From the NCBI GenBank assembly GCA_024516155.1, contig JAJJXM010000015.1, positions 744,001 to 808,000 on the forward strand: DNA of 64,000 nucleotides. The letters run 5' to 3'. This DNA comes from Pyronema omphalodes (taxonomy: Eukaryota > Ascomycota > Pezizomycetes > Pezizales > Pyronemataceae). This document shows, piece by piece, positions 22,561 through 34,834 of the stretch. A model generated the notes under the pieces. It made no database searches. It was not told the origin of the DNA and saw only the letters and a list, made by a program, of their open reading frames with translations. The stretch's first letter is position 1; every line of letters begins with the position of its first letter. The position numbers were made by a program, and so were the translations under genes.

Positions 22561-25500
22561 TCATAACAATTATCTTCAAGCAACGCAACGCAGCGCAACG
22601 CAACGCAGCGCAACGCAATGTAGCTGAAGAGATCACACGGATAAAAGGACTAAACACGGACTCGAACTTCCGGATTTTTTAACAAAAAAAACGGCTTGGA
22701 GATTGCCGTCACCCGTGAGATCCAGGTTCGTAGGGTCTGTTAAATGTAACGAAAATGAGAATCTTATACTTTACTTACACACTTACACACTTATACACTT
22801 ATACACTTATACACCCTAAAATTATATTCCCGTCGCGTGTTTTATTCACTCAGGTTTTTCGGGTTTCTCAAGTTTCATGAACGGATAAATAAAAGAAATG
22901 GTTGTCTGTTGATGGTTGTGGTTGTGGTTTGTTGCGAAATCCCGCGGTTTCTTTGTTCCTCGCTATGTTTATGTACGATGTGGTAGGATATTGTCTATAG
23001 TACAGTACAGCCTACCCTTGACGAAAAGAAAAATAAACCATAAAACATAAAAAAAAACAAAAACAAAAACAAAAACAAAAACAGAAATCAAAAGAAATCA
23101 CAAGAAAATCAAAAACAGGCAACAAACCACCTTTCCAAAACCAATTCTCCCCACCCCTTAGTCACCGCAACATCTCAACTCTACCGGCAACCGTAAAGCG
23201 CACCACCCCCGTGTGGGTCTGTGCTTTACCTTTCCTGACATACGAAGGTTGCTCCGGGTGGGTGTCGATCATTATTTCTTTCGTTGCTAAAAGTCCTGTG
23301 TATGTAGCAATTTCTTTTTGCTTTTTTTTCGCTTTTCGCTTTTGTGCTCGGCTGCTTTAGGGAGCGGGGGGGGGGGAGGGGGAGGGGGATTGGGGATTGA
23401 GGATTGAGGATTGGAAATAAAAATGAAATCAATAATGAAATAAAATGAAATAAAATAAAAATGAAATAAAATAAAAAAACCTAAAATTCATCAATAGAAA
23501 TAGCATCTACAGTGGCTTAATAATCCTACAGCGAGCAAAATCCAACCTAATCCAGAAAAAAAGAACCCCCATCGCTAGATATAACTCTTTTTCATCCAAC
23601 CTTGGAAGAATAGCTCAGAATAAAACATCGATATCTTCCTAACAGCCCAAAAATTTATTCTATACTTATCAATTTTATTTATTACATTACTTACAATAGA
23701 GCATAAACAAAATCCCCCAGGCTAAGAAGTTTATCTATCTCCAGATTACCTACAGAATACCAAACACCGCTAAACCCACAAACCTCAAGGCCAGAAGCTC
23801 AAGGCCAGAAGCTCAAGGCCAGAAGCTCAAGGCCAGAAGCTCAAGGCCAGAAGCTCAAGGCCAGAAGCTCAAGGCCAGAAGCTCAAGGCCAGAAGCTCAA
23901 GGCCAGAAGCTCAAGGCCAGAAGCTCAAAGCTAAAACCTCAAGGCCAGAAGCTCAAAGTTCAAAAACGAGTCTCACCACGCCACTTTAGAAAAAAAACGA
24001 GCCATGCCATCACAGTACCATGCACTATATAATACGTAGCTTAGCCTAGCCTAGCTTAGCCTAGCCTAGCCCAACCTAGCTTAGCCCAGATTAGATTAAC
24101 CTAGATTAACTTGGCCCAGCTTAGCTTATCTTAAACAAACAATAAATTCCCAACCCCCGAAATCGTGGATTGAAGATAGTATATGTAGCACAAAGACCAG
24201 AAACGAGGATGAGTGGGTAATAGGTATTTTCGCTGGTTTCGCTGATTTTTGTATTGCGGTTTATGTTCATGTTGCGGTTTATGTTTATGTTTAGGTTATT
24301 TTTTGGAGATAGCTAGGCTGAGCTAAGCTAGCCCAAGCTAAAGGATTAAACATGGTATGGGATAGGTATGGGATATGTATCTTGTTGGTATGATTAATTT
24401 ATCAATTGTTACCATGCTATATTTTAGATTTTGGAATTTAAAAGAACTATGAGAGGTTACATTAAAGTTGGCTTAAAGAACATACACAACTGTCAACTGT
24501 CAACTGTCAATAGGCAATTCCATCAATAAACAATTTTCAACATGAAATTCCATCAATATGCATTTGTATTTATATTCTAGTCTACTCTTTTATATTCTGG
24601 TGAGTTCCGGCCATTTCCATATGGCTTGGATTTTAATACCTTTTATTTTGAATAGCTAATGTAGGTAATCCACCCCCCCCCCCCCCCTTTTTTTTTTTTT
24701 TCTCAACATCGGTATCGATAAAAATATATAAATACAAATGCTGCCTATGGTGCTGCCTATGGTGCTGCCTATGATGCTGCCTATGCTGGTGGTATATGGT
24801 GGTATATGGTGGTATATGGTGTTACTCAGCTTATACCACGATATATCCTACATCCTACATCATACATCCTACCAGTCCGTCTGTAGTCTATAACTACAAT
24901 CATTATCTACATCTACATCTCGCTAGCAACTAGCAGCTAGCAGCTACAGAACTAGAAATCTCGGCTCCAGATCTATCGTGCGGTGCATATGTACATACAT
25001 ACATACAAGCGACCTGCGACTTGTGATTGGGTATGGGTATGGGGCGTGACTAGGTGTTTTGGTTCTGGGTTTGAGTTTTAGTTTTAGTTTTAGTTTTAGT
25101 TGTGGCTGTGGCTGTAGGTAGTAGGTAGTAGGTAGGTAGGTAGGTATAGTGAGGTAGGTATGTATAGGTATGGAGGGATATGCTATGCTATACTATGCAG
25201 GTTGACAGCTCGCATGCGCATAACAATTCGGATCTATCCTCCTGTCTGGAATTGCGATGGGATGTGACGATGTTGCATCTGCGGAATCGTGTGGGGATGG
25301 GGTTGTGTTTCTGTGTCGACTGTAGATATGTTCTGGATTGTGTATGTAGCTATGTTCTGTGTCTTTCTTGTTTGAAATTTGTAAATCCCAGATACCGAAT
25401 CCAAAGTCAACTCAATAGCCTGTAAACCAACCGTAAACCCATCATATCATCCTTTTAGAACCGAACCCTTAATTCCAACATACATACATAGACCTAAGCC

Positions 25501-26436
25501 AAAGTAACTACTGTACCATAAACCACTGGCTAGCCATAGGCTGGCTAAAATATATCTAAACCAAAATACATATATATATCTAAACCAAAAACCAAAAAAA
25601 AAAAAAAAAATATCATCCAATCCATTTATCCCATCTATCCCATTTATCCCATTTCCCGCTAGCCTAACTAGATTCATCTTCCTCTAGCATCTCCCTTTGG
25701 CAGCCAGCCAGCAAGCATGGCTTCGCTTCGCTTCGCCTTGCTGTCGCTTCGCCTTGCCATCGCTTCGCTTACATACAGCCTATGTACAGGCATCTGCCAT
25801 CCACAAGACACAAGTCTCAGCTCGCTCGCTTCCCGTTCCGTTAAGTTTAAGTCGCGCCAATTATTACTGTTATTTGGATATCGTATCGTATCGTAGCTCA
25901 GCACAGCACAGTACAGTGCAGGTGTCTGTTCTGTTCTTTTTTTTTTTTGTAGCATAGCATAGCCTTCCATCATTCTCAATCCCCATTATTCCCATCATTC
26001 TCAATCCTCATAATCCTTAATCCTCATTCTTCCCAATCCTCATTCTTCCCAATCCTCATTCTCAATCTCCATTATCCTCATTATAAAAATTCAATTTTTT
26101 TTAAAAAATTTTAATTTAGCTTAGCCTAGCTTAGTCCAAAACCGACAAGCAAAGTGGAGTCCATAGTCCATAGTCCACGAGCACCAGCAGCACCAGCCCA
26201 GCACCAGCAGACATCCAGCGCACATCCACCAGAAACAGAAACAGAAACAGGACATATCGTTTTATGACAGTGCATAGTCCGTCCGTAGTCCGTGGTTATA
26301 ATTGATTAAGGCCGTAATTGGTATTCAATTCAAGATTAGTGAATTAGCATATTAGTGGATTTAGGGATTGGGATTAGGATTGGGATTAGGATCCTTTTTT
26401 TTTTTGGTTTTCGGGTTGGTTTGGGGTTGCATATTA

Positions 26437-26472
<36 letters not shown>

Positions 26473-28050
26473 ATATTACATTTTGCGCAGTCAATCAAGC
26501 GAGCGAGCGAGTTGCATCGAACGAACGAACGAAGGAAGGAACGAAACGGTGGTTAAACCATCCAGCAGCAGCCCACCCTCATTCATTACTCCTCCCCTCT
26601 TCTCTCCTCTGCTCAGCTCATACCCCCCCCCCCCCCCCCCCCCCCCACCACCGCTACAACCCCGGCTCAAAACAGTAAAACTACTGGTACTCGGTTACTC
26701 TATCCTACCTATCCTACCAACTACCTACCTACCCACCAACCAACCAATCTACCATCCAACCTACCAAACCTACCAACACCTCATTCTTTCTCCTGATCTC
26801 TGATCTCGTGAAGTATCGCCGCCTGCGTCTTCGCTACACTACAGCCCACAGCGCTCAACTGCAACTACAACTACGCTTCCCTCAACCGACCCGTAATCCG
26901 CGACCGGCTTTTCCTCAGTCAGTTCGCAGCATCGAGCATCGAATCTGTAACCTGCGCCGTCGCCGCCGCCGCCGCCGCAGTATAAGCACCTACGTACATA
27001 CCTCCGCTACTGCTACTATATACCTTTGAGCGCGAGCAAGATAGTGGGAAAGTGGGAGCTGTTGAATACTCAGAATACCTACCTACACCTACCTACGCAA
27101 GAGCGCGCGCGACCCGACCTCCGACCGAAGTATCCAGCAAGGCCCAGGGACTAGGACTAAATCAAGAACCAAGGACTAAGGAACAATATCCAATCCAATA
27201 TCCAATCCAATATCCAATCCAATCTCCAGTATTCAGATCCGAGTCCGAGTTCAAGTTCAAGTTCAAGTTTAAGTCAGGTGAAGACAAGAGACGGGTGAAG
27301 AGAAGCGACAAGAGAAGCGACAAGACAAGAGAGAAGCGACAAGAGAAGAGAAGAAATCTTGTATCATTACCATTATCTCGCGCCGCAATACCGACCCAGC
27401 AACCAACCAGCCAGTCCAGCAATCATCCAGCATCCAGCATCCAGTCCAGCAACCAGTCCAACCAGACATCCAGACAGTCCAGACAAGACAAGACAACGCA
27501 AAATAAGCGAACCCATTCCCTAATCCATCAATCCATCAATCAATCCATCCAGCAGCCATCCAGCAGCCAGCAGCCATCCAGCAGCCAGTATAATTAAGCG
27601 CAACAAATAACCCACCAACCCACCCACCAACCCACCAACCCACCTATCTACAGTAATACCTCAGCTCAGCTCAGCTCAGCTCAGCTCTTTATTCCATTCA
27701 TCGTCCATTCAGCTTCAGTTTTTCAGCCGACAAAACAATCTACAGTACAAGTTATATCCCCTCATCCCCTCAACTTTGCGCCTACTCTACGCCATCCATC
27801 TCCTAATTTTCTGTGCCACAAATTATTTTTTTTTTTTTGCTGCAAGTGCTTCAAGTGCAATAAATTTGCGCCAAACCACCACCACAACACCTTGCGACTG
27901 AGACCGAGACCTTATATCCGCGCTTGAATATTTTTATTCTATTTTTATTCTATTTTAAATTTTATTTTTTATTTTTATATTTAATTTTTTTTATTTTCGC
28001 AAATTCGCAAATTCGCAATTCCGCGATTCGGCATAAAAAAATCCGATACC
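22561..28050. repeat. Microsatellite- and minisatellite-rich region upstream of the GTPase gene
   Basis: About 5.5 kb without a credible gene, packed with simple repeats. They include CAACG/CAGCG units near 22577-22618, TTATACAC-type 10-mers near 22768-22815, AAAAAC units near 23050-23085, CTTAGCCTAG units near 24041-24110, TGCTGCCTATGG x4 then TGGTATATGG x3 near 24739-24820, GTTTTA units near 25072-25100 and (CCCATA)5 at 26437-26470. C15T14 lies at 24673-24701, C24 at 26623-26646 and CAGCT units near 27660-27690. The right part (26.5-28.0 kb) is pyrimidine-rich on the plus strand and probably contains the promoter and 5' leader of the GTPase gene. Confidence 0.75.
23787..23954. repeat. 14-bp minisatellite, 12 units
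   Basis: Unit AAGGCCAGAAGCTC repeats 12 times in exact 14-bp register. Ten perfect units come first, then one variant (AAAGCTAAAACCTC), then a final perfect unit. The homogeneity points to recent expansion. Confidence 0.95.
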
Positions 28051-29735
28051 ATGCAACCCAGGTAAGTTTCTATTTATTATTATTTATTATTTATTATTTA
28101 TTATATGATATTTTAATTGGTGATATGATATATCTTCCAATACCAATATACTCTATACCTCTCTATATCCCTATCTCTCTATATCTATATCTATATCTAT
28201 ACCTCTCTATCTCCCTCTCTTTACGAACCCGGTATCAGATCATAAGCTAAACATCATTTTTTTTTAGGCGAGAATATAATATTGTTGTTTTAGGAGCCGG
28301 TAAATAAACGTTTTTTCTTTTTTTGTTGCTTTCCTTTTCTTTTCTTTTCCCCCCTTCATATTCATCCTTTCCAATGGCAATGGCAATGGAGCTTCCAAGA
28401 TCCGGGATTCAACCTGCAAAATCTTTTCCAGTTCAGGATCTTTTTTTTTTTCAAGAAACCCCAAGGAACATATATGACATTTCATCAAGAAAAGCCTGGG
28501 GGGGGGATCCGAATTTTATATATATATATATTTTTTTTTTTCAAAGAGACAAGAAGAAAAAGAAAAATGAGATAAGAAAAACAAAAAAAAACAAAGAGAA
28601 CCCGACTAAACTTTCCGGGGTGTTATTATAGGTGGAGTTGGAAAAAGTTGTTTGACAGGTATGTTACCGCGCGCTCCCGGCCGGCCATGTGTGATCGACT
28701 ACATTCCCCGCCATCTTGCAGGAAGGAAGCTAATAGGAAAAAATCAACAGCACAATTCGTTCAAAACGTTTGGATTGAATCATATGATCCTACAATTGAA
28801 GATTCATATAGGAAAGTCGTTGATGTTGATGTAAGTAACTTATTAATTATATCCTCCAAGTCCAAGCAAATCGGTATGGGTAACTAACAGTAGTATAGGG
28901 AAAATCAACAGTATTAGAAATGTAAGCAGGCAGGCCGTTGCTTAGAGAATTCAGAAATCCAGCACGAATCTAACATCTATTTCTCAATTAGTCTCGACAC
29001 AGCAGGAACGGAACAATTCAGTTAGTGATCCTCATAATCTATAATCTGTGCTACATGCTAACCCTTATCAGCATCAATGAGGTAATCACCTATCACGTGC
29101 GACTCGGGTATATAGTTTAGTTTCACTTACTGATATAATTCCATCAATAGAGAGATATATTTAAAATCCGGTATATACTCCCGTACTCCTTGCTGTTATT
29201 GTAATGTAAAAATCTGACTGTGTATAGGCCAGGTAACACCCGCCCTTTGCGCTTCTCCTTACCCCAAGGATTTTACCCCTTTCCGCGCGCCTGTGTCATC
29301 TTTTCGAGCTTGCCCGGTTACTGACTTGCGAAGGGCTTTCTCCTCGTTTACTCAATCACTTCCCTTAGCTCCTTCAACGAACTTGCACCTATCCGCGATG
29401 CCATCCTCCGTATCAAAGAAGTCGACGAAGTTCCCATGGTAATTTGCGGTAACAAATCCGATCTCGAAGGCGACCGACAAGTTTCAAAGAACCGCGCCAA
29501 TCATGTATCAAAAAAGTGGGGAAATGTACCGTTGTATGAGTCGTCAGCAAAGAAGAGGCTGCATGTCGATGATGCATTTATGAATTTAACTAGACAGATG
29601 ATTAGAATGATGGGAGCGCAGGGAACACAAAAGGATGGTGATAAGAAAGAAGAGAGTCATCAGGAGAGATCAGGGAGCCAGGGTGGAGATATGGGTAAAG
29701 GCAAGGGAAAGAAAAGATTATGTACAATTCTGTAA
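28051..29735 (+). CDS. krev-1: Rap/Ras-type small GTPase, Krev-1/Rsr1 homologue, ten exons
   Basis: I assemble ten exons: 28051-28061, 28268-28299, 28632-28658, 28751-28830, 28899-28921, 28992-29020, 29072-29081, 29151-29170, 29228-29232 and 29334-29735. They give 212 residues with every junction GT...AG. G1 is GAGGVGKS (13-20); the effector loop is YDPTIEDSY (35-43); G3 is DTAGTEQF (60-67), with the Rap-type Thr at residue 64; G4 is NKSD (119-122); G5 is SSAK (149-152). The C-terminus is a Lys-rich tail plus CTIL, a CAAX box predicted to be geranylgeranylated, so the protein should be membrane anchored. Rsr1/Bud1 and Krev-1 relay landmark cues to Cdc42 for polarised growth. Exon 9 is only 5 nt and supplies Gln79 of SGQGFLLV, which the family requires. 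Nine introns crowd the first 80 codons, while the last 134 codons (with the stop) are uninterrupted. Confidence 0.92.
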
Positions 29736-32700
29736 GGGAAAGCCACGGAAACGGTAGGAATAGATTGGAAAGGGATAAGAGGAGGAGTTTGTTTACTCAG
29801 CGGGTGGTAAAAATTTGGATATCAATGGTGCGTATTTTCTTTTTTTTATTGGGAGGTATGGGTGGAATACTATAATGCAGCAGTTGGGGGTGGTATATTT
29901 TTTGTCTTTGTTATTGTCAGTTTGTACAGGAGTTTTAAGCACAAGGTTGTACTCTAAAGTTGGAACTTTCTTAGGGCCCGCTATTTCAAAGGCCTATTCT
30001 TAGTACGATTGTTCCCCGGACTCGAAAAGTGATATCATGTGAGAGAAGACCGAATAGAATGTTCCAGGCGGCTACCACATTGGTGTCTTCCCTAGAAGCT
30101 CTAGTTTGTCGGTGCGTCCATAAGCTCCACCATCGGAATGCTTCATTATTCGCCGGCCTCATCGCAACTAGTTCGCCAGTCTCTCTGTCCGCCTTGTTGT
30201 CAATAATCATAATAAAATCATCGGCCGGTAAGGCTAGCAGTCTTCCGTAGAACAACCATAGAAGACACCATGACTAATGCCGCGCGATAGCTGTTCACGA
30301 TGTTCGCAAAAATACCCGCATACTGAGAAGTCAGTTCCGATTCTGGTATTCGAACCGTAGAAATTTTATCGTGCTATGCGTGCGTCTAGGCTGAAATCTC
30401 GAGGGCTGGCAGCCTTGCGTTGGTGACGTCAGTGGTGCTGGTGTAGGGTTATGCTGGATTGCTGTTCCACATCGAATGTTTTGATAATCGATGATCAATA
30501 AGCAAAGGATAACGAAAAAGGAATCTAAAGCTAAGCCTATGACATAGGAAGTGTAAACATAGGGTCATTGAGCTTTGTCAAATGGGTTCCACAAAATGGT
30601 TGGATTATGAATAATTTTCAAGATCATTGCCAATAAAACCAGTATAACTTCCTTATTAGAGTTAAGTTCGCGCGTACCGCGGACATAAATTCCTGGAACT
30701 GCAATACACTTGTGATAAGCTGGCATACCACTATATTTCCAAGGAAAACCGTTTGCTGCCCGGTATCAGACGCAGCTATGTCTCCTATAGACTAAACCCT
30801 CTTTCAACGGGTAAAGTCTAGATGGATCCACCAAAAGGGTAGAATCATGGAGCAAGACTGGTTGCGGGGCTGACCTTGAGAAGGTTCGAGGCTGTGAAAA
30901 AACTTGCGGACACCACGTAGACCCTGTCCGATGTGTATTACGGTGGTACTTGTGGCCATGTAGATGCCCGGATAGCCTTTTGACACGATCCTGCACGTTC
31001 AAATGCCTCATTCCATAGCACAAATTGAGTTACCCACGCCTGAAGCCTGTCGTTGTTCATTCAATCCAGGGGTTGTGACCATATTTTGTGTCTTCGAGGA
31101 CCAGATGTACATGGCATGGGATTCCTGTTGCTGTCAACTTGACAGTCGGTGGCAAACCACATATCCACCACGAGACAAGATGATCTGTCGCTGCACAGAA
31201 CGTGATAGGTATACGTGGAAGAGGGCGTTGTCTGCATATATCAATCGAGACCGTTACATAGATTTGGCGTAGAACTTCCTTCTCCGGTGAATATTCTCTA
31301 ATCTGGTCTTTCGAAGTCACCTTGTATATCGGAAGTGACCTGTTTTCCGAGACATTTCTCATTTGATAATCGGGAGTCGGGACCTGATCATCTGCCCCAA
31401 GCTTACATTCATTAGCTTCGAGTCAATTCGAAGGACAGGTTGTACTCATACGACTGACGGATGTTCCTCCGTGAAATCTGATATCGGAGTGGACACAAGA
31501 TCTAGTGATAAATATAGAAAATCGGGTGGTCAGTCAACATGGAGGTTGAGGCTAGCGGGATGTCCGAGTGTATGTCAAAGATTTGGCTGTGCCGATCGGT
31601 AGTATTTTTTTGAGCAGCTGGTATGTCGGGGCGTCTCCTTTCGGCAACACCATTCTCGGTCTGATCAAAGATAACGCCTTCTGTTAGGGATGACAGCTCT
31701 AACCTTTTTTGACCCGATTCTACCCAAACGTTAGTGTCAGTGCACAATGTAAACGCACCAACCCATGACATTAATGCATCGCCGCTCACTCGTGTGAGAA
31801 TGATGGTCAAGACAAAAAAAAGTGGAGGTGGAGCTCAATTGATGGAGGTAAAAGTGAAGCGGGGTTGTCGTGATGCTGAGGCGTGTTTATTGACGTTGCC
31901 AAGCCCAAACGTCGTTGATCTCATCGCTCTAAAACGACCTAGGGTTCTCTGTTCTTCCGGACCATCACACATACCCTGTATCAGAATGCTTGAAAAATGT
32001 ATGGAATTTATGAAAATTACGGGATCTTATTCGATATAGTATACTTGTCTTCATAATACCTCTCGTTATGCATTACCATAGGTTAGAGGTTGGAATTCCA
32101 ACTTCATTCTCGGATGCAGGCTCCTCGGAAAGCATAAGCAATGACATCGAATTGATCTCTCACAATCAGCTCACACTTTGCCACTTCATTCTACATCACA
32201 TTTAATATCCCACTTCTTCATAAAATTTCTTTGTGTTAACCCGCATCTGCATCCGAATGTGCATTGGTGATTCAGCGTCGTTCACTCATCAGGGATATGG
32301 TGTATCAATTCGCCCAGTCTGTCACGCGTTGCAGCTGCCATTTGCCTCATCTTCTTTATGCAGACTCTCATCCAACAAGCAGTCCTATCCTTCTCCGCAC
32401 TTTCCAATTCCACACACTTTGCTGACTGGACCCTGATTTTCCCATCCCAGCCCTGTCCGGCTTACATGCATGATCGACGTCTCGCTTGTCATGTTCGAGC
32501 ACGTGTCTATATTTGTGGAAGCAAGTATTCCCCTCAGCGGATTCCTACCTGGTGTAATCTATTTCAGAATTCCCGATTCATTTTCGCCGAGAAATTCCTA
32601 GAAATTCGGTGTGAATCACGAAAATCATCGTCGAGATCCCGTCCCGTCGGGTCGAGTTGTGCTACAAAACCCAACCGGGCCGCGTCCGACTCATATCCGA

Positions 32701-34748
32701 ATCCCTGAAGGACCTTCGGTTCCAGGCCCCCACCCTCGGTTGCGGTTCCATCGACGCGTCAGCCAAATTGGTGTATCCAGCGCGTATGTGGCTACCGCTA
32801 GACACAGGTTGGCAGGATGCAGTATCCAAATATGGCAATGGATTAGTCAGGCACATGATACTTATCCGAGATCGCGATTAAGCGGCGCTAAACTGTCCTA
32901 CAGTTCACGGCTAGACACTCCACCCTGGTGGATAATCTGGTCCTTGCGGCGAGAGACATTTTGGGAATCATAACAAACCGGCAAAAGATCACGACTCGCT
33001 TGAGGAAACTCGGTTGTCTCGGCAGTATCGGTAACGGAGCGATGAACAGACGCACGGAGGGCGTTGAAGAAGCGCATGATTCGCAACTCGACTCGATCTC
33101 GCGATGTGTGTATGTGGATATATCCGGTGGGATTACACCGGTACAGATAGATTACCGATGTCTTAATGAATAAGTACTATTCTGGTTGCATATTTGCAAT
33201 ATATTTTTCCATGATCTCGATCATAAGAACGTACATCCTTCTGTGACGTGTACCGATTCTGCAGATGATCCATAAGCTCGCGAACCCCGGGGTTCGGCAT
33301 TTCCGAGTACCGTGATCATATTCCGAATCATAAAGTAAAATCCGACCATTGACGAATGCCGCACTTATCGATCTTCACGGAATGAGCCTGCGGGACCGAT
33401 CACTTTTGCATCATTAACGCAACCAATCCAAACCGACCAGTCATACCCGACACACAGGGTCAGTATCCATTTTTTGCATACCGAGGGGGCTTTCTTCCCC
33501 ACCTCTCATTTCCTAGGCTTGGATTTGTCACGTCTACAGCGTCTACCGCATCGCGACTTGATGCCTCAACTAGAACGAAGAATGATGTTGATCAGACTGC
33601 TGATCCTTTAATTGTCACTGCATTTATTGCATATTTAAAACTAACCTTTCCCCTTCATATATACTAAGTACAGCAGCCAAGCCTGGTGAATGGGTGATTG
33701 GAACAGTCCCGTTTCAATATGCCAAAGGTGTCTAATGCATAGGGTAAATATTATAAGGTGCAGATTCTCAACCCTAGCTATGAAGATCTGTACATATTCT
33801 AAATATGGCAAATTCTTCCGGTCGTGCTTCTGTTGTTCAGAGGGAGGTTGTCTTTAATAAGTCATTGATTGGGCATCCTTGTCTCCTACCACGCTTGGCA
33901 TTGTTCCTTCATGTCATCGAAAATTCCATAGTTTGTTTAGTTTGTTTCCTTCTGTTTCTGAAAAACCAATACTCCATCTCCACTTTTCCATCAGACTCGA
34001 CATCCCAACAACATTCCCAGACGACGATCTTTCTAGGCGATAAAACTATCTCCGGTCTATCTTGGTGACATTTCGTATCATGGATCATATGATTTTCCTT
34101 GGTATTTGTACTTTATTAGGAGCATTCGGTTACTCTATTCCAATTCCCATAAATAGCACTTTCACTGACGCTGGCAAGGCCGGAGACGGGACGAAAAACT
34201 CTTCCTAGGAATTATGGAAATCACCGGGATCCTTTAGGATAGTCTATGCCATTCCTACAGCCTACGACCACCGGCGTATTCACGGTGCATTTTACGGCCC
34301 GCAGGTACAAGCTGATGTGCATTTTGACTCGGCCATGGCAGTGCAAATCAGTCGGCCCGTTCTACCAGCTAAAACACTCCAAACTGGCGTACCGAAGATC
34401 CCTAGGCCTAGTACACACACACCGACTGGAAGTTTCTGCGCCGGGGAAGGAAATCATATTTAATTGATAATTAAGGATTCCTAGGATGCAACCGCTGGGA
34501 CGCCTTATGGGGTTGTAGGTTAAAAACCATGGCGCGTTCCGTTTGGGCCGGAATGCCTCCAGCCCTCGGAACCTTTGGTACAGCCTTGTCGGGGACGAAG
34601 CCTGTAGCGGGAACCCAAGAGTCAACAGCAAAACGATAGTTCGACCCAATACTTCCGTTCCATCCCCGGGCTGCCCACTCTGCTTTATGTTGGACTTATC
34701 CGAGCCGTGAGCCGAATCAAAATTGTTCTTGAAGACGGCAAAAGGATA
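29736..34748. other. Intergenic, no gene recognised
   Basis: About 5 kb with only scattered 60-120-codon frames on both strands, none with a recognisable domain. The minus frame at 29986-30255 looks moderately protein-like but has no identifiable family. No TIR element or tandem array was seen. Confidence 0.4.
34740..34743 (-). terminator. RNA polymerase III terminator of tRNA-Glu
   Basis: Four T on the minus strand, 5 nt downstream of the tRNA 3' end; minimal but adequate for pol III. Confidence 0.5.
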
Positions 34749-34834
34749 TTCCGTTACGGGGAATTGAACCCCGGTCTGGCCGGTTTAATGCTCTGCTTGA
34801 GAGCGGCCGATGCTAGCCACTACACCATAACGGA
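34749..34834 (-). tRNA. tRNA-Glu (anticodon CUC) with a 14-nt intron
   Basis: The minus-strand cloverleaf has acceptor TCCGTTA/TAACGGA with all seven pairs, D region ATGGTGTAGTGGCTAGCAT and anticodon stem GGCCG/CGGCC. The loop is CTCTCA...C, giving anticodon CTC. The T arm is CGGGG-TTCAATT-CCCCG and the discriminator is A as read from the sequence. Fourteen extra nucleotides (plus coordinates 34784-34797) interrupt the loop after position 37, the standard site for nuclear tRNA introns. The mature length is 72 nt. A short T run follows at 34743-34740. Confidence 0.92.

Noticed and set aside
26368..26556. HTHTHT-containing frame and a telomere-like repeat
   Set aside because: The sequence is (CCCATA)5, which differs from the TTAGGG/CCCTAA telomere unit and lies well inside the window; the frame is a repeat by-product.
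29986..30255. Minus-strand 89-codon frame containing ADDFIMIIDNKADRETGEL
   Set aside because: It begins at a non-ATG codon, has no splice partner that I could support and matches no family I recognise.
34460..34690. Protein-like minus-strand readings (for example WAARGWNGSIGSNYRFAV)
   Set aside because: Two frames are open over the same DNA, no start codon or family could be assigned, and the segment abuts a tRNA gene.
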